Assembly (NCBI GenBank): GCA_032191485.1
Contig: JAVDOI010000011.1
Coordinates: 5,126,298-5,190,297, forward strand
DNA from: Leptoclinus maculatus
Taxonomy: Eukaryota; Chordata; Actinopteri; Perciformes; Stichaeidae
Length of the DNA: 64,000 nucleotides
Reading direction: 5' to 3'
The notes under the pieces were generated by a model. It was not told the origin of the DNA and made no database searches. It saw only the letters and a program-made list of their open reading frames with translations. Made by a program: the position numbers and the translations under genes. Positions within the stretch are counted from its first letter, which is position 1. Each line of letters opens with the position of its first letter. Of this stretch, positions 1 to 12,100 are shown piece by piece.

Positions 1-3000
1 GCTTTTGTACAGAGCCAGGCTAGCTTTATGCTAAGCTGTTATGCTATAATATCTCACCATGGTGAACTTTTCATGTACCTCCAACTCTGTGGACGGTATG
101 TGGACTCACATACTTTTCTACAGAGATACACAGCATGTCAAAACAGATCAACAGTGAGAGTCTCTGCTGAGCACTAATGGCATGTCTGTTTATGTGCTAA
201 CTGATGTTGATATTGAGGGATTTCAAGTAGGAATCGTACACACACACAAACATATATCTCTCTTTCTGTAAAACTATTTACTGTCTAGAGACTCTGTTTA
301 ATTTATTGAGAAATGTCTCTTCTGGAAACCATGCAAATCTAAACAAGCTACAACTGATGGCATGTTTGTCTTGTCTGTTCTTTTCATGTCCCAGCAGGTA
401 ATTTTATGTCACTGCACAAGTGTAGCCAGGGTATAAAATTCACTCAGGCTCAGGGCTGTATAAGGAAGGATTGTCTCTTTCAGTTTGAGCATTATTTATT
501 TAACTATCTATAGTGTTTGTTACATATATAAACCAAGGCTTTATTCTCAGGCCTCACAGATAGTTATTGTAGTTTTTTGCCCGTATAAAAGCAATAAAAC
601 ATATTTTCTCAAAAGACTGAGTCAACCCCGTCCTGCCACTTCTATTTAGCCTGATGACTGCAAACTTATGAAAACAACACGTGTGAACATGACATCTTAA
701 ACAGCATTTACATATCTGCACGGGGCAGTAAGCCTCTCCCTCCACCCCACCTCAGTCACCTGAGAGGAATCATCTTCTCTCACACTCTTTGCCTGTACAC
801 ACCTTTTTGCATACCTGTCTGTCCGCCGGCTGCTCACCTAAACACACATTTTATCGACCACAGAATCATATCATATATTCTGGTTTCAATGGTTGATTTA
901 TTCCTTCTGGAATAAACTGCTGCAGGAAAACGGTAAAACATAGCCGCTGCTTAGCATCCCATCTTTTGCAATTAGCAGTTACCTCCCAGCATCTGCACAC
1001 CTGTCTGTGTCTGTATGAATTGTCCCTACATGCCTGCATTACCTTAATGCGTATAGAGAGCATAATATACTGCAACTACCTTCAGTATCTGCCTACCTGT
1101 CTGTCTGCCAGCTGACCTGTCTGCATGCAAAACTCAAAGTTGTCTTTCTCTCACTGTCTTTATGTCTGTGGACTGCTGGAGGGAACAGAGGCAGCTAAAG
1201 GAAACATGCAAATAAACAGAATGCAAACCTGACGCTAATTTGCCAAAATATATGTAACGAAACAATGAAAGTCTTATTTGTTTCCATGGTGTAATACACA
1301 TGTGTTAGGCTTCATTTCCACCTATTCAAAGTCAGTCAAACAAGGGTTTGATTCATATGTACTACCACATACACACAGAAGTTTATAAAATGTTACGTGT
1401 GATCAGTCTTTGTTTGCTACAATGACTTCCTGACACCCACTCCTCTAATCTTAACCCCCAAACTTCCCTCAGAAGTTAGGATTAGCTACAATTACCCGAC
1501 TTCAAAAGACAGTCCGTCACACAGCGGACAGACTGTAATAACAGGTCTCTACTCCCTGAGGTCCAGACCTCGACCTCAGACAGAGGTAAATCCATCTTCA
1601 ATGAGAACAGGCAGGAATTCATGTTTAGAGATTTTGAATTGGAATGTCCGCTCTACTTCTGTTATATTTCTACGGTAGACATCATTGTTAATCTCTCCTT
1701 TCAAAGCAAGGATGTAGGTTCTCCATCTTCCCTCAAACCAACCACGGATTTGTTTCAATCAAGATTGAAATTTAACATTTTCCATCAAGATATACTCACA
1801 ATGTTCAAAAGATGGATGTGTCATTTCTTGTGTGCCACCAAGATTTATAATAAATCCGAAGAAATCTGTTGGATTGTTTTGTGTCCCAAAAAAGGAAGCG
1901 TGCGCTTGGGGTCATGAAGGTCAATGTTTTAACAGCATCTCTAACATGTACAAGCTGCCGGCATGTCAATAGGCTGATATGTTAACAGTAATTATTCAAA
2001 CTTATCACATTTCATTTGGAGGCAACATTGAGCTGCTTTGAGGCAGTTGCATACAAAGATAGTTTATGCACTGATGATGTTATAATCACCCTGCAGAGAT
2101 GTTGTGTTTTATTGACAGACTGCGGCCTGTATTTATATATCTAGTAGACACTCAGGCTGCCAACACACATCACTCACCAATATACTCTCTCTGTCTCCTC
2201 TCACTTCTACAACAAGTCATTCCAAAGTAAACATCCCCAACACACTTCACACATCCTCTGCCATGTTTGACTTTGGGGTGAACTGTACTATTTCCCTGTG
2301 AATTAGGTCTGCACTTGTGCCAGAGCCAAGTCCACTAAAAGCCATTACACTCGGTGCAAGATAGACCGCTGAGACAAAGGGAGCCCAGGTTTGTGTAACC
2401 AGACGCAGTCCTTCTCTATGTGATGAATTCAGTCACGTTGAAAGAATAGGAGAGGTGGCCAGAGGGGCTGGCAGCGTAGGCCAAGTATACAAAACAGCTG
2501 TCCCACTTGATCAAGTAAAGGAAAAATCTTTTTATACTGCAAAGTGTCAGAATATGAGGTGTTTATTGCCTCTTCTGAAATTCATAGTGATGCCTCAGGC
2601 TGGAGAAAGGATTTGATATTAGGTTTTCTATTATTTTTGTTTTACCACTAAACAGTCGTGAATATTTGCTGTCTTATAGGAAACTGATACAGTGGGTCTT
2701 TGGGATTATTGAAACAATCCGTTATGGATTCTATTGCCGATGAGTTTAGACGAATTTGATACATGCCTCGTTTCATGGAACAAGAAATATGCATTTATAA
2801 TTCGATTTTCTCCCATTTTGAACTGCTCACCACTCTGCAGCGTCTGTTATGGTCTCTGCTTCATCTGAAGAGTTTATTTGACAGTCATTGATCTGTGTTT
2901 AGGAGGAAAATGAAAACTCAAATGAAGTTACAATTGGAGGGATGCTGATCTGTAGAACATTAACTGTCACAACAATCGGTAAACTACCAGCATGTCTCAT

Positions 3001-3184
3001 TTTCCCACCGATTCAAGTTATTTTTAACACCTTGTATATTGCATATCAAAATAGATAAAACGATGAAAAGTAATGGATGAATGGTTGAAGACTTTTGTCA
3101 CTCTGGTACCAATGCAAACGTGTTCAAACCTGCCGAAACAAGACTTAAGAGTCGAACAGCCGTGTGAGCAGCTGTGTGAGCTTT

Positions 3185-3362
3185 TGAGCTAAATGCTAAC
3201 AGCAACACAACAGCAATGCTAACATGCTGGTGTTTAGCAGGTGTGACACTCACGATTAGCATGCTAACATTTGGTAATAAGCATACAATGAAGCTGAGGC
3301 TGATGGCAATGTCATTAGTTTTGCAGGAATTTAAACCGAAGTATCGGACACATTATGATTGT
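3185..3362 (+). repeat. Old teleost interspersed repeat (GCTAACATGCTA type)
   Basis: The stretch contains repeated GCTAACATGCT and TTAGCATGCTAACATTTG words. These are followed by a segment reading GCTGAGGCTGATGGCAATG and TCATTAGTTTTGCAGG. From memory this order of words is typical of a high-copy repeat found throughout spiny-rayed fish genomes. It is diverged and has no coding capacity. The family name is not known to me; a RepeatMasker search with a teleost library would name it. Confidence 0.6.
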
Positions 3363-4387
3363 GTTTAAGAAAATAGAAAAGTCAGAATATCAACAAATTT
3401 ATTACAATTTTCCTGACAGGGACATGAAGCTTTAACATTGAGGTCTAGGATAGTATATCTTGGGAGGAAAAAAAAAAGGCATATTGTAACAATATTCACT
3501 TTTATATAATTTATAGTGTTTTATAACATCTACTTCAAATGAACACATTTGGAACATAATGGACTGGTGTGGATGAAGGAGTACTTCTCTTTATCTGATG
3601 GAGCTGTGAAGGAACATTGGAAATGAAAGAAACTGCTTCAGGGCTTTTCCAAATTTGATTACCAATTATTTGTTCGGGAAATTGTCTCCAGCCTCCTTGT
3701 AACATCTGCTTAACATATTGATACAAATATCCTATTATGTTGATAGAAATAAACGTATAACTACAAGCAGCTGTTCCGATATCTTCAATGTTCGCAATGA
3801 TCTTTCAGTTAGGGATCATAAAATAGAACTTTCTCTCAACCAACAACGTCTTTGGCTGATCAAAAATGACAGATGATGTGATTTTCATCGACATTTTAAG
3901 ACTGCAGTCTATTTATTTAACTTCAATTTCTTTCTTCCCTTTGGTCTTCGGTGAAGCTGAAGTGATCTAATGGGTCGAGACAACACATGCCCGACTGATT
4001 ATCAGTCACTTCAGCTGAAGACCGGAACAGACAGCTCACCGATGTCTTTTATCCTGAGATCAAAATGACTCGGGATGGACTCACAGCATCGGTGTCCTGC
4101 AGGGGCCGCGTATACATCTTAATCCGTCACAGTTTGCTCTAAATGATAGCTGCCGTCATGTCTGTCGTTTACTGTATAACCAGAGGACCCAAGGAAGGAT
4201 TGGCAAAGGTTCCTTGTTGCTGTTTAAAGCAAGATGCTGAATTCAAGATGGATTCTCAGTTGATTTGCTCCCTTCTCAGGCTGCACATGTAGTCTGCAAA
4301 TTAGGCAGCGGTTTACAGATGTACATGCTTGTGTACTTATGTATATACACACTCACAGATATAGATATGTAGGCATGGACAAACTGT

Positions 4388-4517
4388 ACACACACACACA
4401 CACACAACGGTCCATGGTGCAGACAGACGTTTCATGGCCGCTGGTTTGAGTGATGACAGCAGCTGATTGCATCAGTGGTGAGGGCAGGGAGGTGAACACA
4501 AACACACACACACACAC
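4388..4517. repeat. Pair of short CA microsatellites
   Basis: Two CA tracts of about 16-19 nt lie at 4388-4406 and 4502-4517. They are separated by ordinary sequence. They generate the short cysteine/valine-rich open frames seen on the minus strand, which are not genes. Confidence 0.8.
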
Positions 4518-5530
4518 ATAGAGAGAAGCCACACAAACACACACACAAATCCTTCATGATGCAGGACGGTCATGAATCCGGTTTAATCCTGTGGTCAGAG
4601 CGTCCCAGGTGGGTGGGGTCAGACCTTCTTCTCAGGGCTATCTCTTACAGGCCAATGGTTCAGCCTGATGGCATCCCCAGATACAATGGCGACATTTATT
4701 CATGTTCACAATATAAAATGTATTACCAAAGACTGGGTCGGGACCCATATGTGCGTCACGGCAGATTTTATTAAGGTTGCCAAATACATTTGCAGAATTT
4801 CTTCCATAATCTGTTATTTTTGATTTGTATCTGCAGTACACCTTTGAGCCACACGAGGAAGCCTGAATGTCTGTATTGATCTGATATGTGTAGCCTAAAT
4901 GTAACATTAAATCTAATATGAAAGGCTAGCTTAGATTCTGTTTGTTTTACTGAGAAGATAAAATGTAAATAATCTGTTAACTCCACCTAAATGTATTATT
5001 TGACCTGTGTATATGTTTTCAATAGCACGTGCATTAAACAAAGTTGTGATTCATCAAATGTATATCTCTTCGAAACGGCTGGTTACTTGGTTCTTATGTA
5101 TTCGGGATTATGAGATGATGTAGAAATGGTAGTTAAAATGACCAGGAATGTTCATCCCTCCACTTTAAAAAGTTGCCTGTAGAAAATAACTCAGCAGAGG
5201 AAACTATACACTCTGCTACGCAATGTGGCGTTGTTTGCTTCTTTTTTGTTATTGGTTTTAATATTTTAGGACACTGCAGAGTGTATATATCTCACCAGAG
5301 GCAACAAAAAAAAGAACTTATATGTGTTTACGTCGTTGTCACGTTCAAACGGTCTGCGCTCGTTGCCAATCGCCTCAGTGTGACGTTAATAGCTGCTTCT
5401 GTCAGTTATGATCAGGACAGAAGCTGAACGGTTACAGAGGGAGTTCAACCAACACCGTCCATCAAATCAGACCTCCCTCCACCCTCGTTTTTTGGTAAAC
5501 AAAATGTGTATTATTTAGTTCTTTTCGCTC

Positions 5531-5640
5531 CCTCCCTCCCTCCCTTTCCATGTTCTCCACTTCTCCCTCTCAGGCCACAAGTGTTTGATTCGCTGTGTGG
5601 CCGCGCATATAAATGAGGAGAGGACAGCGGGCTGCTTTTA
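5531..5640 (+). promoter_or_regulatory. cxcl14 core promoter
   Basis: A TATA-like box (ATATAAAT) lies at 5607-5614, preceded by a CCTCCC-repeat pyrimidine stretch from about 5531. The expected start of transcription is some 25-30 nt downstream, near 5635-5645. This places a leader of about 400 nt before the cxcl14 start codon. The start site is inferred; 5'-end RNA data would fix it. Confidence 0.6.
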
Positions 5641-5674
5641 AAAGAGCTGCTGCCTGCCTCTCCACAGAGAGAGA

Positions 5675-5748
<74 letters not shown>

Positions 5749-6040
5749 CCGAGACCTAAACGAGTTTGGAGATCGGAGGTTCATCCAAGCGCCTTGGACG
5801 CACAGACGGAGTTGCACAATCAGCGCTCCAAAAAGGAAAGAAACAGAAGCAGAAACCCCTCAGCAGCTCCTTCAGCTCTGACATCCAAACAGTCACTGCA
5901 AGTGGATTTTATCTGCACCTCGAAAGACTTGTGTTGATTTTTTTTCCGCGTGTGTTTTCGAGAGTTCGGATTTTTCTGGAGCTTTTTTCTTCTTCTTTTT
6001 TTAAACAACATATATATATTTTTGTTTTACTTGTGAAAAC
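5640..6040 (+). other. cxcl14 5' untranslated region
   Basis: This segment runs from the inferred transcription start to the cxcl14 ATG. It has no ATG before 6041, so initiation at 6041 is unobstructed. It includes a long GA tract and ends in a T-rich stretch. An apparent open frame beginning at 5766 starts with TTG, not ATG, and is not a gene. The exact 5' end is inferred from the TATA box. Confidence 0.55.
5666..5741. repeat. GA microsatellite in the cxcl14 leader
   Basis: About 75 nt of nearly pure GA, with one early interruption, lie between the inferred start site and the coding start. If the start site is right, this tract is transcribed into the 5' UTR. Confidence 0.85.
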
Positions 6041-6104
6041 ATGCATCGGTGCACAGCGGTGCTACTTTTGTTAGTGGTGGCCTTGTACGTCCTGAGCACA
6101 GAAG
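6041..6104 (+). CDS. cxcl14: cxcl14 coding exon 1 (signal peptide)
   Basis: Encodes residues 1-21, MHRCTAVLLLLVVALYVLST plus E, a typical cleavable signal sequence with a leucine/valine-rich core. The exon ends GAAG before the donor GTAAAC and leaves one base of the next codon. Confidence 0.93.
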
Positions 6105-9100
6105 GTAAACTAATTATTCTTTCATTTTTAGTTGAAGTTTGTAATCTGTACTGTTGTTGCGTTGAAGTATTGTTGATGTGACTGAAAAACAAACAGCAGC
6201 TGGAGTCGTAGGCTATATGACGCCTGCTTTGCTTTTTTCATGTGTGCATGAATGGAATTAAGCTTAAAATCAGTTTCCCCGTCCAGAGCTTGTGAGTAGA
6301 GTTGATGCCAACTCGAATCTCCAGCGCAGGTTGGGAAAACAACCGCTTAGTGAAAGTGCCTCAGTGGTGTGTTTGCTTGCATAAATGCTCACAAAATAAC
6401 TATGTTGACAGTACTAATATGCCACCTGCTTCAACTCAGCACTTTGTTCTTTGCTTTATTTCATCTATAAACACTGAGAACATTGAGAAGAGCGTAATGT
6501 AGCATAGATTTCATACTATGGTGTGAAAAATCAGATGAGCCGTGTGCTGGCATTCACAAGCCTATTTACACCCTGAACGCCACTCTGGGACTCTGCCTTT
6601 CTGGCAAGACAAGTGAAGCTCACCATATGTAACTGGAAGAATTAAACGCCAATTTTCATGGAGGGGGGGGCGAGGGGTGGTTGAGGAATGCCATTGTTAT
6701 GAAAAACAGATTTCAATGAAAACGTTTTGATCAAAAACCAACCTTCAAAATTTCAATAGAATCCATTTATAACTTATATATCTGCAAATTACTTTTAAGG
6801 AAAGACCATGTATTGTTAGTCAGCTCTTTGAAAAGCACATATTGTGTAAATGTCTTTGTATACTGTTAGAGGAGAAACCAATAACTTGCAAACAATCAAC
6901 TTACACTTTCAAAGTCACTTAAATTTCCAGTTTTATTATTGTCATCACCTAGATGACAGGATATACATGAGTAATCAGGTGCATGTCTTTAGGAAGTAGA
7001 CCCTCTCTCTAGACTGAAGCCATTTACGCCCATTAAAAACCCCATTACACAGCATACATCGATACATGGAGCTCAGTGTTGGGAGCTGTTGTTGTCCAGT
7101 GAGTCTGTGCTGGCTCCAGAGCTCGAGACAGATTTAATGGCCGGCGGTGAGGACAGAAAGCAGGTGATGGATGAAGGAAACCTTGGACCATCCAGGTCAT
7201 CAACCTCCTATTACAAATATACAACCCAGCAGAACTCATTTCCTCTGTCATTTTTCTGCAGCATAAAGTCACAACAACTAGAAAACTGGACCTCCAGAAG
7301 ATGTTGGACTGAAGCAAATATTTTGTGACTGCACGTTTAGCCTCCGTTAAAGCTCTTAATGTGTCGAATAGAACAGCAGCATCAAAACTGGGGTTTCTGT
7401 TGAAGCCGGAGGTTCTTTCTGCCTAACTTCAATCCGTTCAGTGTGAATTCATAAATCCTCTGAGCTGCATTGGGTAACATAGCAAAACAGTAGTTTTTGA
7501 AGTAACACACAATTTATGCAAAAATAACATGTTTCTATGTGACTTAATCTATAATTTAAACTAATTAAGCCTTTAATATTGGCTCTGGTTGTCAGTGTGA
7601 CTTAACATTTTACTATCACTTCAATGTCACTGTGACTAACTTTAATAATCTGCCACACGATCAGTCTCCATTAAATCCCGCAGCATTACAAGTTCATTGA
7701 GTTACGTGTTGTCTGACACCCCTGTGTGTTTGGTTTCTCGACAGCCTACAAGTGCAGGTGCACCAGAAAAGGACCAAAGATCAGATACAAGGATGTGCAG
7801 AAGCTGGAGATCAAACCCAAACATCCGTTCTGCCAAGAGAAGATGATATTGTGAGTGAGACTTTTATTCTCTATCTTTCTGCTAGGTCTCTTTATTGTTT
7901 GTCTTGTCCGTCTCTGCCCTTTCCTTGCTGACCTTCTACCTCTTCTTCCTCTCCTGCGTTGTCTTTTATGTCTTTTCCCCCTCTTTCCTCTTTATCCTTC
8001 TCGTTGGTCTTTTCCTTTATACCCATGACCTTTTCCCACCAATCTCTTTTCATATACCTGTTTCTCTTTATTCCATACCTGTGCTGGTATGCACCACACG
8101 TCATGATATAACCGTATTTGTACCTGCCTGACACGCGGATAAACTCCACAGCCGCGACTTCGCCGTGACCATAAAAATATTTGGCAGTCGTAGAGGGATA
8201 ATCAAAACATCCTGTCGTCTTTTGCTTAAAGCACTTTGGAGGATTTACAGTGTGATGATTAACTGACGGCACCCCGAAAGTCAGGAGCGAGGGATTATTT
8301 ATTCGTTGGAAAGGTGGGGAGAAAAGAAACACAACTTTCCAGACGTTTCTACATGACTATCTAAGGAAGGCTCAAGCTTCATTTTCAGACAATTATCACA
8401 CAGTTAAGATCCTGTCACTGATTGTCTCAAAAGTTCTTCTTTTCTGGTGGATTGTTGCATCCCAAACCGCTGTGTTGATGCAGCATGATAACTAGGCCTC
8501 TTCTTCCAGAGGGGTCCGAACACACTCAGAGTGTCCTGTGGCGCTCAGATAGAAAAACTTTGAATAAATAAACTTTAACATTGTATATAGCCTTACAGTG
8601 TGTAGAATATCTTTTTTTCCCACTATGATCTTAGGTCAACTCCTGGGGATGAAGTTTCATACGTTACCAGAAATATGAGCCGTGATTTCCGTGTGGAATT
8701 CATTTGAAGTTTCATGTCAAAGCGACATGAAGGGACAACAGATGGGGATGTTATGTCAGCCTCCCCAGAGTCGGTTTTGGGCTCAAGGCACAAACTGTGC
8801 TGCCACCTGCTGGCAAATTACAATTTTACACTGAGAACACTGTGAAAAACGGATCATGTGGATGTGACATAAATGGCATGAATGTGTTTCCTTTAGGGAC
8901 AAAAATACAAGTCAGTACAATGTAGGTCATTATGTTTTATAGTTGAGTACATTGTTCGAGGTTAAGGGTAGGTACATGGTGGATTATAAGGTTTAAATAA
9001 GTCTCCAGGTAATGAATGTTCGTCAATGCAATGTCTCTATAAGAGATCAAAATGTTTTGACTGAACACTGGTTACATTTATTGATTATACATGAAAATCT

Positions 9101-12100
9101 GATTGAAGCATTGGATTCAGATATCTCCTGTACCTCTTTGTTAGTAACAATTACACCACATGAATTGCTCTTTTTAATAATGGAGTGTACAGATTATAGC
9201 AGTCAACTTTTCCTAATGGACATTAGATTAATCGTATTACATGGATCCCATAGATTTCAGTATTGTCAATACTGCAGCGATTAGTCTATTACTCTTTTAG
9301 TTAATGGATTTTAACCATTTTAGTGACGTATTTATCATTTAAGTCAGTAATGAATGCTTTACAGTTTGCTCTTTATACATACTTTCCAGCTTTAAAGCAT
9401 TTTAGATTAACTATTTTTGGATTGTAGGATTTTAGGGCAGACAAAACAAACAATTTGAATATGTCGCCCTAGGCTCTGGGAACTTGTAATGTGCCTTTTT
9501 CATTATATTGTGACATTTTGTGGTGAGGTGGATCAATTAAAAAGATAATAGACAAGTTGTTGGAGCCCAAGTACTGTTTTTAAAGTTGATGCTCTATAAT
9601 GAGCAACTATTATTAAAGCAACCTAACCTTAAAGTGACGTAGGTTGATTAAAAAGGTTGAATTTTGTCAGAATAGGTCAGGAGTCAAGTCACAAGTCTGA
9701 ATAATGCACAGAAACACTAATAAAGTTATAGTGTTTTGCTGTGTGTACAGTATGTATATGTGACTAAAATGATTTTAAAGGAAAATAAATATGCTTGTGT
9801 TTTCAAAAGACTATGCAGCCCCAAAAGAAACAAAAAAACACACTAGAAGTGCTAGAATTGGTCAATTTCTGCTCCCAGGTCTGTTTCTGTGTGGGTGTGT
9901 GTTACCCGCCGCACAGCCGTTATTTAAAGCTGATCTATTAGCATGAGATGGGGGCCACCAGCAGCTGGTGCCCAGTGAAAAATGAGCCTCAGCGGGCTCC
10001 GGAAAGCCCCAGAAACAAGGAGGGTAAGAGAGAAATGAGCAGAGTCCCCCTCTGGCCTTTGTTGTGGCCGTTTGGCTCACGGCGCTCAGTTTGGCATTCT
10101 GAGGCTACCACTCCTCAACCACTCACACAAGCTCTGAGCCACACAGTGACCCTGTTTTCTCCTCTTTTCTTTTCTTTCTCTCCCTTTTCTCTTTCCTTCT
10201 CTTCTCCATTCAGGGTTTTTTTCCCTACTTGATACTCTCTTTTAAATCCCTTTTCACCCTCTTTTCATTCCTATCACTCTTTATGTATCTTATTGGTGAC
10301 CCTCTTCATCAGTTTCTCTCGCTGCCTTGATACCACATATATAAACTAGATAAACACTCCGTTACAAGTAAAAGTCATGCATTCAAAAATGTCACCGAAG
10401 TAAAAGTGCAGCAGCATTATCAGCGAAATGTATTAAAAGTATGCAGAATTTTAGAGAGCCACATTATATTATGGGATTCGTTTTACTGATTCTAATGATT
10501 CATTAACATGTTAAAAATCTTATTGTTGCTCATAAGTAACTTGTAGCTGTCAAATGAATTCAATAAAATAAAAAAGTACAATATTTCCCCTTTTAAAGTA
10601 GTGAAGAAGAAGAATAAAGTAGCAGAATATGGAAATGCTCAGCTGCGGTTCACTTCACGAACATAACTTCCTTTCTTTTTCCTCACATTCTTCTTCTAAC
10701 TCGCTCAGAGCCTTTCCTTCGTCCCCCTGTGCTTATGAAACATTTTGCTAACCACATTAGAGCCGGTCGCATGCCCTTCAGCTGCCCAGGTGAATAATAA
10801 TGAGGAGGAACTAAAGCTCAAAAGTAACACAGTAATCAGGTTTAACTTCACCTCCGCTGAGCAGCCACGGGTAAACATTCAGGGTGTGTTTATCATTATG
10901 GGCTCGAAGATATGAGTCCTTTGGCATGCACACATACAAAAGCTCTTTAATCGGGTCTCTGTCAAACACACACTCAAAGCTCAGTGCCTCCATAACAAAG
11001 CGTGTACAGCTGCCTCTCAATGGCCAAACAAAGTGGCAACTGAATGAGCAGGAAAGCAGATGCAAAACTCTTTGACCTAAATCTTTATAACTACTGAATG
11101 CTGCGTTTTTATTGAGAGTCGAGTCTTTTCTCTCCCAGTCAACTTATTTAAGCATTCATGGTTTGGTGAAGCCTTTGAGTGTGTCACTGGATGGAGAGGC
11201 CCCATGGCATGCTGGGTGTTTTTTTTCCCCCCACATCTCCCTTGTTTGGCCTGAATGTGCCACATGCAGGCAGACTGTCTCTGCCGTCGCCTTAAGCGGA
11301 GGGTTAGAGACGGACCGATTGATTCAGTGAGCCTCGATGTCACCTTTTTTAGTGGCAGCTCCACAAGTAACCGGAGTCCTGGTGGAAGCTGATCTTTTTG
11401 AGCTGCGCGGATGTTATTGAATGCAGGTTGAAATTTGGGGCAAAAACATGTCAAATGTGCTACAAAGTGACCCGTTTCTATTCAAACTACTCACACTGCC
11501 TTTCAGGTCGTTTTAAATGCCCCCCCAATCAGTATTTTCTCTCCATTCAGCTCCATTGTTATTCGTACAAAAATGCATTCACTTTAACTTGGCTCCTGTA
11601 GATCTCAACCTTCCCTCAAACTATTGAAGACAACACAGTTGTCTATTTCTCCAAACATATTGTGCAGCCTACATTAACTATTTTGGTGTCAAAATGTCCA
11701 AATATATAATATTTATTGCAACGTTTTTTTCTCTAAATCACTCTACAGTAGAAAGCAATTTGTGGTACCAAAGTATTATTAGTGAATATATTGAAAGTTC
11801 AGCCTGCTCTCTTGTATTTTGGAGAACATTTGTGTTTATTATCATGTTATTTTTGGAGCTGAAAAACTTGTTTATGACTAACATGAAATAACAACAACTG
11901 TCTTTCTGAACCGTACACACTTCAATTGAACTGCCGTGGGAGTGCATACGATTATGAATGTTTGTATTCTTATAGTTTGATAATAACAGGAGATTCTTTT
12001 ACTTTCTATCATCTCTGTTTGTTTGTTTTTCGTCTCTTCTTCTTTGCTCGTCCTCCCAAGTGTGACGATGGAGAACATGGCTCGGTTCAAAGGGCAGGAG

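Larger units (their letters stand above)
1..5530. other. Intergenic region upstream of cxcl14
   Basis: I see no gene here. Open frames are short, lack splice context and resemble no family I know. The region is AT-rich and holds one recognisable old interspersed repeat (about 3185-3362), short CA repeats near 4388-4517, and a CTGAGGTC/GACCTCAG inverted repeat at 1556-1579. Distal regulatory elements for cxcl14 could lie here, but I cannot point to one from sequence alone. Confidence 0.7.

Noticed and set aside
1621..1917. 98-codon plus-strand frame upstream of cxcl14
   Set aside because: No similarity, no promoter and no conserved motif visible; treated as chance.
5766..6074. 102-codon frame overlapping the cxcl14 start
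   Set aside because: It begins with TTG, not ATG, and lies in the leader. The cxcl14 frame is clearly the coding one.
7892..8332. 146-codon minus-strand frame in cxcl14 intron 2
   Set aside because: Composition follows a pyrimidine-rich stretch (Lys/Glu-rich C-terminus). No recognisable domain, promoter or splice context.
9012..9284. 90-codon plus-strand frame with a true ATG in cxcl14 intron 2
   Set aside because: AT-rich DNA, no family resemblance and no splice or promoter context. Chance is sufficient.
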